A DNA stretch of 19,252 bases from an uncultured Rubrobacteraceae bacterium (GTDB taxonomy: Bacteria; Actinomycetota; Rubrobacteria; Rubrobacterales; Rubrobacteraceae), in assembly GCA_902806105.1 (NCBI GenBank), contig CADCVI010000252.1:1-19252 (forward strand). Reading direction: 5' to 3'. The notes beneath the pieces were generated by a model. The model saw nothing but the letters and a program-made list of their open reading frames with translations, was not told where the DNA came from and ran no database searches. Shown one piece after another: positions 1 to 6,882 of the stretch; positions within the stretch are counted from its first letter, which is position 1; each line of letters starts with the position of its first letter. The position numbers and the translations under genes were made by a program.

Positions 1-2
1 CG

Positions 3-302
3 AATGCCAGGTTCATGCGCGCGTTCCTCCCGGTGCTGCGGGCAGATTACACGCTGGTCGACACCTACGCCTACGCGCCCGAGAACCCCTTGAGTTGCCC
101 CATCCACCTGTACACCGGGACGGATGACGCGCTGGTGAGCGAACGCGGACAGGCGGAATGGCGCCGGGAAACGTCCGGCGGCTTCGCGATCCACCGTTTC
201 CCCGGGGGCCACTACTTTGTGCGGGAGGAAGAAGGCCGGTTTCTGGCTTCGGTCTCCTGCCTGCTACGCGAGCTCGCCGGGATCGGGAATCCGCCGGAGT
301 AG
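3..302 (+). CDS. Type II thioesterase, C-terminal fragment (5' end outside window)
   Basis: This is the last ~99 codons of an alpha/beta-hydrolase of the type II thioesterase family. These enzymes remove aberrant acyl groups from carrier proteins of polyketide or nonribosomal peptide assembly lines in the cytoplasm. Two family hallmarks are visible: the segment holding the acid residue (YTGTDDALV) and the C-terminal catalytic-His segment (FPGGHYFV). The reading frame is open to the left edge, so the ATG at 15 is probably internal and the nucleophile GxSxG part lies outside the window. It ends convergently with the CobW-type gene, 67 bp away. That gap holds only a weak 6-bp inverted repeat (328-333 and 360-365). 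The gene appears unrelated to the amide genes that follow. The family call is fairly secure; the pathway it serves is unknown. Confidence 0.8.
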   Translation, partial: NARFMRAFLPVLRADYTLVDTYAYAPENPLSCPIHLYTGTDDALVSERGQAEWRRETSGGFAIHRFPGGHYFVREEEGRFLASVSCLLRELAGIGNPPE

Positions 303-369
303 AAGTAGCCGACTACCGTCACGAACCGTGCCATGTGGCGATCAGGGACCAGGGACGTCTGGCACAGTA

Positions 370-1401
370 TCAGACCCGGAGGTCTGCCTCCAGGGGCTGA
401 GGTCTGGCCCCGATCAGGCCGGAGAAGGTTTCCAGAGATTCGACTATCTCCTCGGCGCGGATGCCCCTCGTTATAAAGACGATGCGCGATCGGTGATCCT
501 CGTCGGGCCACTCTTCGAGGTGATCCGGGGGGTGGATGACGTGCTGCACGCCGTTGAGCAGCACGGGACCCGACCCTCCGACGTCCAGGAGCCCCTTGAC
601 CCGCAGCACGTCCTCGCCCCGGGCGTGCAGCAGCATGCTGAACCAGGTCCCGAAGGCCGTCCAGTCTACGGGCCCGTCGAAGGTCAGCGAGGTGGAGTGG
701 GTCTCGGAGACGTGCCCGCCGTCGCCCGACCCGACGGAGTACGAGGCGTGTAGCCCGGATGCGGACGCTTCGACTCCACCCTCGCCGAAGAGTTCGTCCG
801 GGTCCACGTCGCCAAAGGGCGCCGACAGGACCCGGGCCGAGGGGTTGATACCGCGTACCCTGTCGCGCAGGATCTCGACGGATCCGGCCTCGGACACGTC
901 GGTCTTCGTGAGTACGACCACGTCGGCGGACGCTATCTGCTTGGTGGACTCCGGGTTGCGGTCCAGGTGCAGGGGTCCGTTCACGGCGTCGACCGTGCAG
1001 ATCACGCGGTCCACCCGGTAGTGGTGCTGCAGGACGGTGTGGGAGAAGACGGTGTAGAGGATGGGAGCGGGGTCCGCGAGCCCCGTGGTCTCCACGACGA
1101 CGCCCTTGAGCGGCGGGATCTCCCCCCGCCCCTCCTCGTCGAGCAGGTCCAGCAGGGCCTCGACGAGGTCGTCGCGCGTCGTGCAGCAGACGCAGCCGTG
1201 CCCGAGGAGCACGGTCTTCTCGTCGGCGCGCCTGAGGAGGTGATGATCCAGGCCGACCTTGCCGAACTCGTTGACGAGCACGGCGGTGTCGCTCATCGAC
1301 GGGTCGAGCAGGACCCGCGAGAGCAGGGTGGTCTTCCCGCTCCCCAGGAAACCCGTGACGACGGTTACGGGGCGCTTCTTCGGGCTACCGGGCGATGGCA
1401 C
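370..1401 (-). CDS. CobW/G3E-family metal-chaperone GTPase
   Basis: This is a 343-residue G3E GTPase of the CobW/COG0523 group, cytoplasmic proteins that use GTP to load metals (Zn, Co, Fe) onto client enzymes. Visible motifs in order are the Walker A loop GFLGSGKTT at residues 17-25, a VNEFG switch segment near 43-47, the metal-binding CxCC motif (CVCC, residues 70-73), ETTGLADP near 110, and the base-recognition motif TKTD near 165 in place of the usual NKxD. A CobW C-terminal domain follows. The ATG start lies inside the end of the upstream small gene (17-bp overlap), implying translational coupling. COG0523 proteins in other bacteria often sit beside the metal enzymes they serve. Several hydrolases in this window are Zn or Mn types, so a chaperone role for them is possible but only inferred. 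Confidence 0.9.
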   Translation of the reverse strand: MPSPGSPKKRPVTVVTGFLGSGKTTLLSRVLLDPSMSDTAVLVNEFGKVGLDHHLLRRADEKTVLLGHGCVCCTTRDDLVEALLDLLDEEGRGEIPPLKGVVVETTGLADPAPILYTVFSHTVLQHHYRVDRVICTVDAVNGPLHLDRNPESTKQIASADVVVLTKTDVSEAGSVEILRDRVRGINPSARVLSAPFGDVDPDELFGEGGVEASASGLHASYSVGSGDGGHVSETHSTSLTFDGPVDWTAFGTWFSMLLHARGEDVLRVKGLLDVGGSGPVLLNGVQHVIHPPDHLEEWPDEDHRSRIVFITRGIRAEEIVESLETFSGLIGARPQPLEADLRV

Positions 1402-1741
1402 CGTCGAGCATCCGTTCCCTCAAGGCGGGATCCAGCGGGTCGAGAGGGCGGCCGAGTATCTTCTCCGCCGCGGGCCACAACGCCCCGAGGTCCTGCACGA
1501 TCTCGGAGTTCCCCTTGCCGTCGCTCAACAGGTACTTGCTACCGGCCCAATCCTTTACCCGCATGCCGTAGTAGCCGAGCACCTGGTTCGTCACCGCCGC
1601 CCTGTGAGCCCGGTCCCGGCGCCGGTCGCGCTGGTACTCGGTCGGGTCCGCGTCGGGGCCTGCCGCGCGCGCCCGGTCCTCGACGTAACGGTCCGTCCAG
1701 TGGGCCTGCGCCACGAAGTCCTGCCCGCAAAGCACGCACAT
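1385..1741 (-). CDS. Small CxxC protein translationally coupled to CobW GTPase
   Basis: This is a 118-residue protein of unknown function. It opens with MCVLCGQDF, so a CxxC pair sits at residues 2-5, followed by a His/Trp patch (AHWTDRY). An Arg/Asp-rich, probably helical middle and a C-terminal half with GNSEIVQDLGALW follow. No second Cys pair is visible, so a full zinc ribbon within one chain is not supported; metal binding by a dimer or with the partner GTPase is possible. A GGGAGG ribosome site lies about 10 bases upstream of the ATG. Its stop overlaps the CobW start by 17 bp, so the two are almost certainly co-expressed. A role in presenting or sensing metal with the GTPase is inference from position only. 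Confidence 0.7.
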   Translation of the reverse strand: MCVLCGQDFVAQAHWTDRYVEDRARAAGPDADPTEYQRDRRRDRAHRAAVTNQVLGYYGMRVKDWAGSKYLLSDGKGNSEIVQDLGALWPAAEKILGRPLDPLDPALRERMLDGAIAR

Positions 1742-1844
1742 CCTGCTCTTACCTCCCGAAAAGGTCTACCAACGAACATCATCCCCAGGTTACGCCCGCG
1801 TCGCGACAACAACAACCCGGAGACCGGCTAGCCGCCCGATCCAT

Positions 1845-1881
1845 ACCGGGGGCGGGGCATGAGTAATGCCCCGCCCCCGGT
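1845..1881 (-). terminator. Strong hairpin after deacetylase gene
   Basis: A 16-bp perfect stem (arms 1845-1860 and 1866-1881) surrounds the 5-base loop GAGTA. It lies 20 bp beyond the stop codon of the minus-strand deacetylase. There is no long U-run on either side, so it may act as a GC-rich factor-assisted terminator or an mRNA-end stabiliser. It separates the deacetylase from the CxxC/CobW pair downstream on the same strand. Confidence 0.75.
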
Positions 1882-1901
1882 GCCGCCATGCCTGCCAGCC
1901 G

Positions 1902-2843
1902 CTACGAGGAAGCAGCCGGGGTGTCGACCCCGTACATGTTCAGGCCGGGGTCGTGGTTCGGCTTGGACCTCGGGTAGCGCTGGAGGAAGTCGTCGGCGAT
2001 GTTCTCCATCGTCGCCCACTTCACGCCGTCGTGGCCGTTGATGTAGTCGATGAGACGTTCGAGCATAAGGAGGACCTGCGGGCGTCCCGCGACGTCCGGG
2101 TGGATCGTCAGGCAGTACGTCGCGTAGTCCATCTCGCGGTAGACCCAGTCGAACTGGTCCTTCCACATCTGCTCGATGTCGCGCGGGTTGACGAAGCCGT
2201 GGGAGTTCGGAGAGCCCTTGATGAACATCATCGGCGGCAGGTCGTCCAGGTACCAGTTGCCGCCGATCTTGACGAGGTCTATCTCCTCGCCCCGGACGAG
2301 CGGCTTCATCCACTCCTCGGCCTTCTTGGAGTAGTCGATCTTGGTCCACGAATCCCCGACGCGCGCGTAGTAGGGCGTGAAGTCGCGATGCTGGAGGGAG
2401 TGGTCGTACTTGTAGCCGTACTTCATCAGAAGCTCGTTGGAGGCATTCGAGACCTCCCACCAGGGGGCCACGTTCCCGACCGGCTTCTTGCCGGCGATGT
2501 TCTCGATCAGGTCGAGGCACTTCTTGAGGACGTCTTCCTCTTGCTGCGGGGTCATGGCGACCGGGTTCTCGTGGGAGTAGCCGTGCGAGCCGATCTCGTG
2601 CCCCGCGTCCACGACCATCTTGACCTGCTCGGGGAAGGTCTCGATGGAGTGTCCGGGGATGAACCACGTGGTCTGAAGGTTGTACTTCTCGAAGAGCTTC
2701 AAGAGCCTCGGCGTGCCGATCTCGCCGGAGAACAACCCCCGCGAGATGTCGTCGGGCGAATCCTCGCCCCCGTAAGAGCCGAGCCACCCCGCTACGGCGT
2801 CGATGTCGATGCCGATGGAGCAGAAGATCTCTTTCTGAGCCAT
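1902..2843 (-). CDS. NodB-fold hydrolase (polysaccharide deacetylase family; PuuE/cyclic-imidase-like)
   Basis: This is a 313-residue metal-dependent hydrolase of the carbohydrate esterase 4/NodB fold. Metal-ligand candidates are Asp13/Asp15 in SIGIDIDAV and the H-x3-H pair His87/His91 in [15 protein letters not shown] second conserved block is TTWFIPGH (58-65). There is no signal peptide or membrane anchor, so it should act in the cytoplasm, which argues against a cell-wall substrate. The ~300-residue single-domain form resembles the subgroup containing Helicobacter HpPgdA, the allantoinase PuuE and a Pseudomonas cyclic imide hydrolase. With the hydantoinase and amidases nearby, ring opening of a cyclic amide or imide is the likeliest role (inference). 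An AAAGGAG ribosome site precedes the ATG. The promoter carries an element also seen before the six-gene operon and the MFS gene. Confidence 0.88.
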   Translation of the reverse strand: MAQKEIFCSIGIDIDAVAGWLGSYGGEDSPDDISRGLFSGEIGTPRLLKLFEKYNLQTTWFIPGHSIETFPEQVKMVVDAGHEIGSHGYSHENPVAMTPQQEEDVLKKCLDLIENIAGKKPVGNVAPWWEVSNASNELLMKYGYKYDHSLQHRDFTPYYARVGDSWTKIDYSKKAEEWMKPLVRGEEIDLVKIGGNWYLDDLPPMMFIKGSPNSHGFVNPRDIEQMWKDQFDWVYREMDYATYCLTIHPDVAGRPQVLLMLERLIDYINGHDGVKWATMENIADDFLQRYPRSKPNHDPGLNMYGVDTPAASS

Positions 2844-2878
2844 CTTTCTCCTTTCTGTCCCCTTTGTCCGACGCGCAG

Positions 2879-2892
2879 CATCTTACAAGATG
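2879..2892. promoter_or_regulatory. Perfect 6-bp dyad over deacetylase -10 box
   Basis: CATCTT-AC-AAGATG is a perfect inverted repeat with a 2-base centre. It covers the proposed -10 of the deacetylase promoter and abuts the TGTAC-type element. It could be a second repressor site or part of a wider one. No matching copy was noticed at the other two promoters. Confidence 0.35.
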
Positions 2893-2909
2893 TGCGTACA
2901 ATTGCGCAA
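2880..2909 (-). promoter_or_regulatory. Deacetylase promoter with TGTAC-type operator in spacer
   Basis: On the minus strand TTGCGC (2909-2904) and TAAGAT (2885-2880) are separated by 18 bp and sit about 40 bp before the start codon. The spacer holds TGTACGCACA (2900-2891), similar in sequence and placement to elements in the promoters at 4632 and 14856. The -10 box itself overlaps a perfect dyad at 2879-2892. Confidence 0.55.
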
Positions 2910-2942
2910 AAACCTGCACCCGCTCCGCACAACGACGGGTGT

Positions 2943-2972
2943 TTGAACGCGTTTGAGGCGATGGGCTAACAT
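2943..2972 (+). promoter_or_regulatory. Candidate asparaginase promoter
   Basis: TTGAAC (2943-2948) and TAACAT (2967-2972) are spaced by 18 bp. Transcription would begin near 2979, leaving about 30 bases of leader containing the ribosome site at 2997-3003. This fits the GTG start at 3010 and argues against starts further upstream. It lies back to back with the deacetylase promoter. Confidence 0.4.
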
Positions 2973-3009
2973 GAAAATCCGGGCAAAGATGAAGCAAGGA
3001 GGACGCGAA

Positions 3010-4002
3010 GTGACCCTTCCCCAGGTAGCGGTACTCTCGTTGGGCGGCACGATCTCTTCGACGAGATCGGGGGGAGGCCCCGGGGTGACCCCGACGTTGA
3101 CCGGTGATGCGCTGGTCGAGTCCGTTCCGGAGATTGCGGAGGTCGCCGAGGTCTCCGCGGCGGCTTTCCGCCAGCTTGCCTCGCCGGAGATCACCATCGA
3201 CGATCTGGTGGAGCTTGCGGCGGAGATCTCGCGCCGCGTCGACGCGGGCGCCGCGGGCGCCGTGGTAACCCAGGGCACCGACACTATCGAAGAGGTCTCC
3301 TTCGTCCTGGATCTCCTGCTGGACCTAGATGCCCCCGTGGTGGTGACGGGCGCCATGCGCAACCCGACCCTCCCGGGCGCCGACGGCCCGGCGAACCTGC
3401 TGGCCGCCGTGCAGGTAGCGGCGAGCGAGGCCGCCCGGGGCCTCGGCACCGTCGTGGTCTTCAACGACGAGATCCACGCCGCCCGCTACGTGAGGAAGAC
3501 CCACACCCAGAGCACCGCTACCTTCAAGTCGCTGTCCGTGGGTCCTCTTGGTTGGATCTCCGAGGGGAAGCCGCGCGTGGCTTTTCGCCCGGTGAACCGC
3601 CACCACGTCGACCTTCAGGCGGGCTCCGAGGACCGCCCGGTGGCCCTTATTTCCGCGGCCCTGGGCGACGACGGGCGCCTGTTTTCGGTGGTCAAGGACC
3701 TCGGCTACGCCGGGCTCGTGGTAGACGCAGCCGGCGGAGGCCATATGCCCTCGGCCACGGTGGAGCCACTTGCCGAGCTCGCCCGGGAGATACCCGTAAT
3801 CCTCGCCTCGCGCACCGGCAGCGGCGAGGTTTTGCGGCAAACCTACGGCTTCCCCGGCTCCGAGATAGACCTCCTCTCGCGCGGCCTGATCTCCGCGGGC
3901 GCCCTCGACGGCCGCAAGGCCCGCCTCCTCCTCTCGCTCCTCCTCAGGTCCGGGGCGAAGAAGGACGAGATCTCCGGGACGTTCGACCGCTGGCTCGGAT
4001 AG
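3010..4002 (+). CDS. L-asparaginase (type I/II fold), cytoplasmic
   Basis: This is a 330-residue asparaginase that would hydrolyse L-asparagine, or a related primary amide, to the acid and ammonia. The catalytic set of the family is complete: nucleophile Thr14 in LGGTISS, the Thr90-Asp91 pair in TQGTDTIE, and Lys163 in VRKTHTQS; Ser58 matches the substrate-binding position. The length is typical. There is no signal peptide, so it is a cytoplasmic form. I chose the GTG at 3010 because AAGGAGG (2997-3003) sits 6 bases before it and the mature N-terminus then starts directly at the first strand; in-frame TTG 2953 and ATG 2971 are poorer. The MaoC gene follows after 86 bp. In this setting it could deamidate half-amides from ring opening, but asparagine itself is the default substrate. 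Confidence 0.9.
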   Translation: MTLPQVAVLSLGGTISSTRSGGGPGVTPTLTGDALVESVPEIAEVAEVSAAAFRQLASPEITIDDLVELAAEISRRVDAGAAGAVVTQGTDTIEEVSFVLDLLLDLDAPVVVTGAMRNPTLPGADGPANLLAAVQVAASEAARGLGTVVVFNDEIHAARYVRKTHTQSTATFKSLSVGPLGWISEGKPRVAFRPVNRHHVDLQAGSEDRPVALISAALGDDGRLFSVVKDLGYAGLVVDAAGGGHMPSATVEPLAELAREIPVILASRTGSGEVLRQTYGFPGSEIDLLSRGLISAGALDGRKARLLLSLLLRSGAKKDEISGTFDRWLG

Positions 4003-4088
4003 CAAGAAGACCGGCGGAGCCCGCCCGGCCCATCCAAGCAAGGTACCACCGAAGCAGGACGAACCACTCGGAAGACAAGGAGATGCGC

Positions 4089-4595
4089 ATGGCGAAGAAA
4101 CAGGGGTGGCGGGGCAGGTTCTTCGAGGACTTCGAGGTCGGCGACGTCTACGAACACCCACTAGGCCGCACCGTCACCACCACCGACAACGCCTGGTTCA
4201 CGCTTCTCACGCAGAACACCGCCCCCATCCACTTCGACCAGCACCTCTCCTCCCAGACCGAGTTCGGCAAGCCCCTCGTCGACTCGACCTTCACCGTCGC
4301 CCTCGTCACCGGACAGTCCGTCACCGACGTCTCCCAGAACGTCTTCGCCAACCTCGGGTGGGACGAGATCCGCCTCCCCGCACCCGTCTTCGAGGGCGAC
4401 ACGATCTACTCCCAGAGCGAGGTCCTCGAAAAGCGCGAATCGAAGAGCCGGGACAACCTCGGCATCGTCACGGTAAAGACGACCGGCTACAAGCAGGACG
4501 GCACCGTGGTCATCACCTTCAAACGCACCATCATGGTCTACAGGAAAGGACACGCCCCCGAGGGCAACAGGCCCACCCCGAAAGACAAGGCTTGA
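4089..4595 (+). CDS. MaoC-family acyl-CoA hydratase/dehydratase
   Basis: This is a 168-residue single hot-dog-fold protein of the MaoC group that hydrates or dehydrates acyl-CoA esters. The whole length resembles the mesaconyl-CoA hydratase/beta-methylmalyl-CoA dehydratase-like branch: FEVGDVYEHPLGRTVT near the start, TQNTAPIHFD at 41-50, NLGWDEIRLPAPVFEGDT near 88-105, and RESKSR near 116-121. The hydratase signature usually has Asp and His as the catalytic pair. Here His48 is present and the Asp position reads Asn43, which I recall as common in this branch but cannot verify. ATG 4089 is preferred over ATG 4083 because AAGGAG (4077-4082) would abut the latter. It probably shares a transcript with the asparaginase. 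Its link to amide catabolism is unclear; it may process the resulting C4/C5 acid as a CoA ester. Confidence 0.85.
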   Translation: MAKKQGWRGRFFEDFEVGDVYEHPLGRTVTTTDNAWFTLLTQNTAPIHFDQHLSSQTEFGKPLVDSTFTVALVTGQSVTDVSQNVFANLGWDEIRLPAPVFEGDTIYSQSEVLEKRESKSRDNLGIVTVKTTGYKQDGTVVITFKRTIMVYRKGHAPEGNRPTPKDKA

Positions 4596-4631
4596 TCCCG
4601 TCAGGAGGACATCCCTAAAGCTCCCGGTCTG

Positions 4632-4661
4632 TTGACAAATGTACTTACAATATCGTTAAAT
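4632..4661 (+). promoter_or_regulatory. Promoter of six-gene amide operon with TGTAC-type operator
   Basis: A perfect -35 TTGACA (4632-4637) and TTAAAT (4656-4661) are spaced by 18 bp, 36 bp before the GTG of the cyclase gene. The spacer holds TGTACTTACA (4640-4649), an inverted repeat of TGTA around CT. The short region is strikingly AT-rich compared with its surroundings. The same kind of element sits in the spacer of the deacetylase and MFS promoters, so one regulator may control all three. Confidence 0.65.
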
Positions 4662-4697
4662 CTTTTCGGAAGGACATCCTGGGGATAGGAGGCGCTG

Positions 4698-5396
4698 GTG
4701 CGGAGAACGGTCGATCTCTCGTTGGTGATCACGGACAACATGCCTGCCCACAAGTTGTTTCAGAGCCCGGTGGTCTTGCCGGCTCTCTCGCACGAAAAGA
4801 CGAAGGACTTCGGGCTCGGTATCCCGGAGGACCGGATGACCTTCGCGACAAACTACCTGGGGATGCTCGACCACGTCGGGACACACGTGGACGCCCTGTA
4901 CCACACCAACCCCGAAGGGGCCTCGGTGGACGAGATGCCGCTGGAGGATTTCATGGGCAAGGCCGTCTGCTTCGACCTCACGCACATCCCGGACCTCGGG
5001 GAGATCGGGGTTGAGGATCTCGAAGCCGCGGAGGAGAAGTCGGGCGTCCGGGTTGACGGCCACATAGTCTTGCTCCACACCGGCCTCCACAAGCGCCACT
5101 ACCCGAACCCAGAAGTCGTCAGGACCAACCCCGGCCTGACCGCCGAGGCCACGCACTGGCTAGCCGACCGGGGCTCGAAGGCTCACGGGGTAGAGGGACC
5201 ATCGACGGACGTACCGAGCAACGATCTCTTCCCGAGCCACAGGGTCTGCCGGGACCGCGGGATCTTCCACTGGGAGTGGCTCGTGAACCTCGAAGAGCTC
5301 GTCGGCAAGGGCGAGTTCACTTTCTACGGCGCCCCGCTGCTCATCAAGGGCGGGAGCGGCTCGCCGGTGCGCGCCTTCGCGGTCATTGAGGAGTAG
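4698..5396 (+). CDS. Cyclase-family metal hydrolase (kynurenine formamidase/isatin hydrolase-like)
   Basis: This is a 232-residue hydrolase of the 'putative cyclase' family, which includes arylformamidase KynB (Zn) and isatin hydrolase (Mn). The diagnostic metal motif HxGTHxDxxxH is intact as HVGTHVDALYH at residues 59-69. A later FHWEWLVNLEEL block near 195 matches the C-terminal active-site region. Known members open a cyclic amide (isatin) or cleave an N-formyl amide, in keeping with the amide-cleaving genes that follow. The GTG start is supported by TAGGAGG (4686-4692) five bases upstream. It is the first gene of the operon driven from 4632; the amidase starts 24 bp after its stop. Isatin and formylkynurenine are possible but unproven substrates, as no other kynurenine or indole pathway gene is visible here. 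Confidence 0.85.
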   Translation: MRRTVDLSLVITDNMPAHKLFQSPVVLPALSHEKTKDFGLGIPEDRMTFATNYLGMLDHVGTHVDALYHTNPEGASVDEMPLEDFMGKAVCFDLTHIPDLGEIGVEDLEAAEEKSGVRVDGHIVLLHTGLHKRHYPNPEVVRTNPGLTAEATHWLADRGSKAHGVEGPSTDVPSNDLFPSHRVCRDRGIFHWEWLVNLEELVGKGEFTFYGAPLLIKGGSGSPVRAFAVIEE

Positions 5397-5420
5397 GAAA
5401 GTCCGGGGGGAGGGCGCGTC

Positions 5421-6824
5421 GTGATGGACGGCGGCGCTTACGGGACCGCCCTGGAGCTCCGCTCGGCCATCGCAGAAGGGGAGCTCTCCGCGGTCGAGGC
5501 CGTCGGCGCGAGCATAGAGCGGATGGAGGCCGTAGAACCAGCCCTGAACGCCTTCGTCACGCCGACCCCTGAACTCGCGCTCGCGGCGGCGAGGGAGGCA
5601 GACGGGAAACAGGCCCGCGGGGAGGCGCTGGGGGCGCTGCACGGGCTTCCGATCTCGGTGAAGGACCTGATCAACGTCGGCGGCGTCAGGACGACCTTCG
5701 GCTCGCGGCTCATGGCGGAGAACATCGTCGAGGCTGACGCCCCGTCCGTGGAGCGCGTCCGGGCGGCGGGCGCATGCATCATCGGAAAGACGACGACCAC
5801 GGAGTTCGGCTGCAAGGGCGCGAGCGGCAGCCCGCTCTCCGGCGTGACCCGCAACGCCTGGGACGCTTCGAAGTCTTCTGGCGGGTCGAGCGCGGGGGCA
5901 GCCACCTCGGTCGCCGCCGGGGTGACACCCTTCGCCCTCGGAACCGACGGCGGGGGCTCCATCCGCATCCCGTCGTCGTTCTGCGGCGTCTTCGGGATCA
6001 AGGCGCACTTCGGGCGGGTCCCCGTGTTCCCGACGAGCGCGACCCCGACCCTCGCCCACGTCGCCCCCCTGGCCCGCACGGTCCGCGACGCGGCGCTGCT
6101 CCTGAGCGTCGTCGCCGGCTTCGACCCGCGGGATCCCGCGAGCGTCGCAGCGCCCGTCCCGGATTTTCTCGCCGCCTGCGACGCCCCGGTCGAGGGGATG
6201 CGGATCGCCTGGAGCCCCACCCTGGGGTACGCGAGGCCCACCCGCGAGGTCCTGGATCTCACGGAGAGCGCGGCGCGGACCTTCGAATCCCTGGGCTGTT
6301 CGGTCCATCTCGTCGAGGACGTCATGGAAGATCCGGTGGAGCTGTGGAAGGCCGAGTTTTTCGCGAGCGCGGGCACGCGGCTCAAGGAAGCCCTGCGCGA
6401 CTCGCGGGAGCTTCTGGATCCGGCGGTGGCGGAGGTTCTGGAGGGAGCCCTGGATCTGAGATTGGAGGACTACTACTCGCGGGTCTTCGAGAGGTACGCG
6501 CTCAGGGAGAGGATGCGCCGGTTCTTCGAGACCTACGACCTGCTGCTCACCCCGACCCTGCCGGTCCCCCCGTTCGACGCCGACCGGGACCTTCCGCCCG
6601 AGCTGCCGGATCGAAGCATAGTGGATTGGGTGTACTACACCTATCCCTTCAACCTGACGGGCAACCCTGCGGCCTCCGTACCCTGCGGCTTCACCGGTGG
6701 CGGGCTGCCGGTCGGGCTCCAGATCGTGGCCGGCGGCCATCGCGAGACCGACGTGCTGCGCGCCGCGGCGGCCTTCGAGGCCGCGCGTCCATGGGCGCAC
6801 CTGAAGCCGAGCCTCCGCGATTGA
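5421..6824 (+). CDS. Amidase-signature family amidase
   Basis: This is a 467-residue amidase of the Ser-cisSer-Lys (GatA/FAAH) family that hydrolyses carboxamides to acid plus ammonia or amine. The triad is complete with exact family spacing: Lys81 in ISVKDL, cis-Ser156 in SGGSSAGA and nucleophile Ser180 in GTDGGGSIRIPSS. GVFGIKAHFGRVP follows, and a C-terminal FNLTGNPAASVPCGF block is present. The sequence begins GTG-ATG; either could be used, with a GGGGGAGG site about 8 bases upstream. No GatB or GatC partner is nearby, so this is a stand-alone catabolic amidase, not the tRNA amidotransferase. It sits between the cyclase and carbamoylase genes with short gaps (24 and 58 bp). Deamidation of a half-amide or carboxamide made by the ring-opening enzymes is the likely role, with the substrate unknown. 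Confidence 0.9.
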   Translation: MMDGGAYGTALELRSAIAEGELSAVEAVGASIERMEAVEPALNAFVTPTPELALAAAREADGKQARGEALGALHGLPISVKDLINVGGVRTTFGSRLMAENIVEADAPSVERVRAAGACIIGKTTTTEFGCKGASGSPLSGVTRNAWDASKSSGGSSAGAATSVAAGVTPFALGTDGGGSIRIPSSFCGVFGIKAHFGRVPVFPTSATPTLAHVAPLARTVRDAALLLSVVAGFDPRDPASVAAPVPDFLAACDAPVEGMRIAWSPTLGYARPTREVLDLTESAARTFESLGCSVHLVEDVMEDPVELWKAEFFASAGTRLKEALRDSRELLDPAVAEVLEGALDLRLEDYYSRVFERYALRERMRRFFETYDLLLTPTLPVPPFDADRDLPPELPDRSIVDWVYYTYPFNLTGNPAASVPCGFTGGGLPVGLQIVAGGHRETDVLRAAAAFEAARPWAHLKPSLRD

Positions 6825-6882
6825 GCCTGGCGACGGGACAGAGACCTCCGGTTAGGGACTAATACTAGGGAGAGGAGACCAG

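Noticed and set aside
303..369. Terminator in the thioesterase/CobW gap
   Set aside because: Only a 6-bp repeat with a 26-base loop is present, which is too weak to call.
5160..6800. 546-codon open frame on the minus strand opposite the amidase
   Set aside because: Its peptide is Arg/Gly/Pro-rich without any recognisable motif, while the plus strand encodes an amidase with complete catalytic residues.
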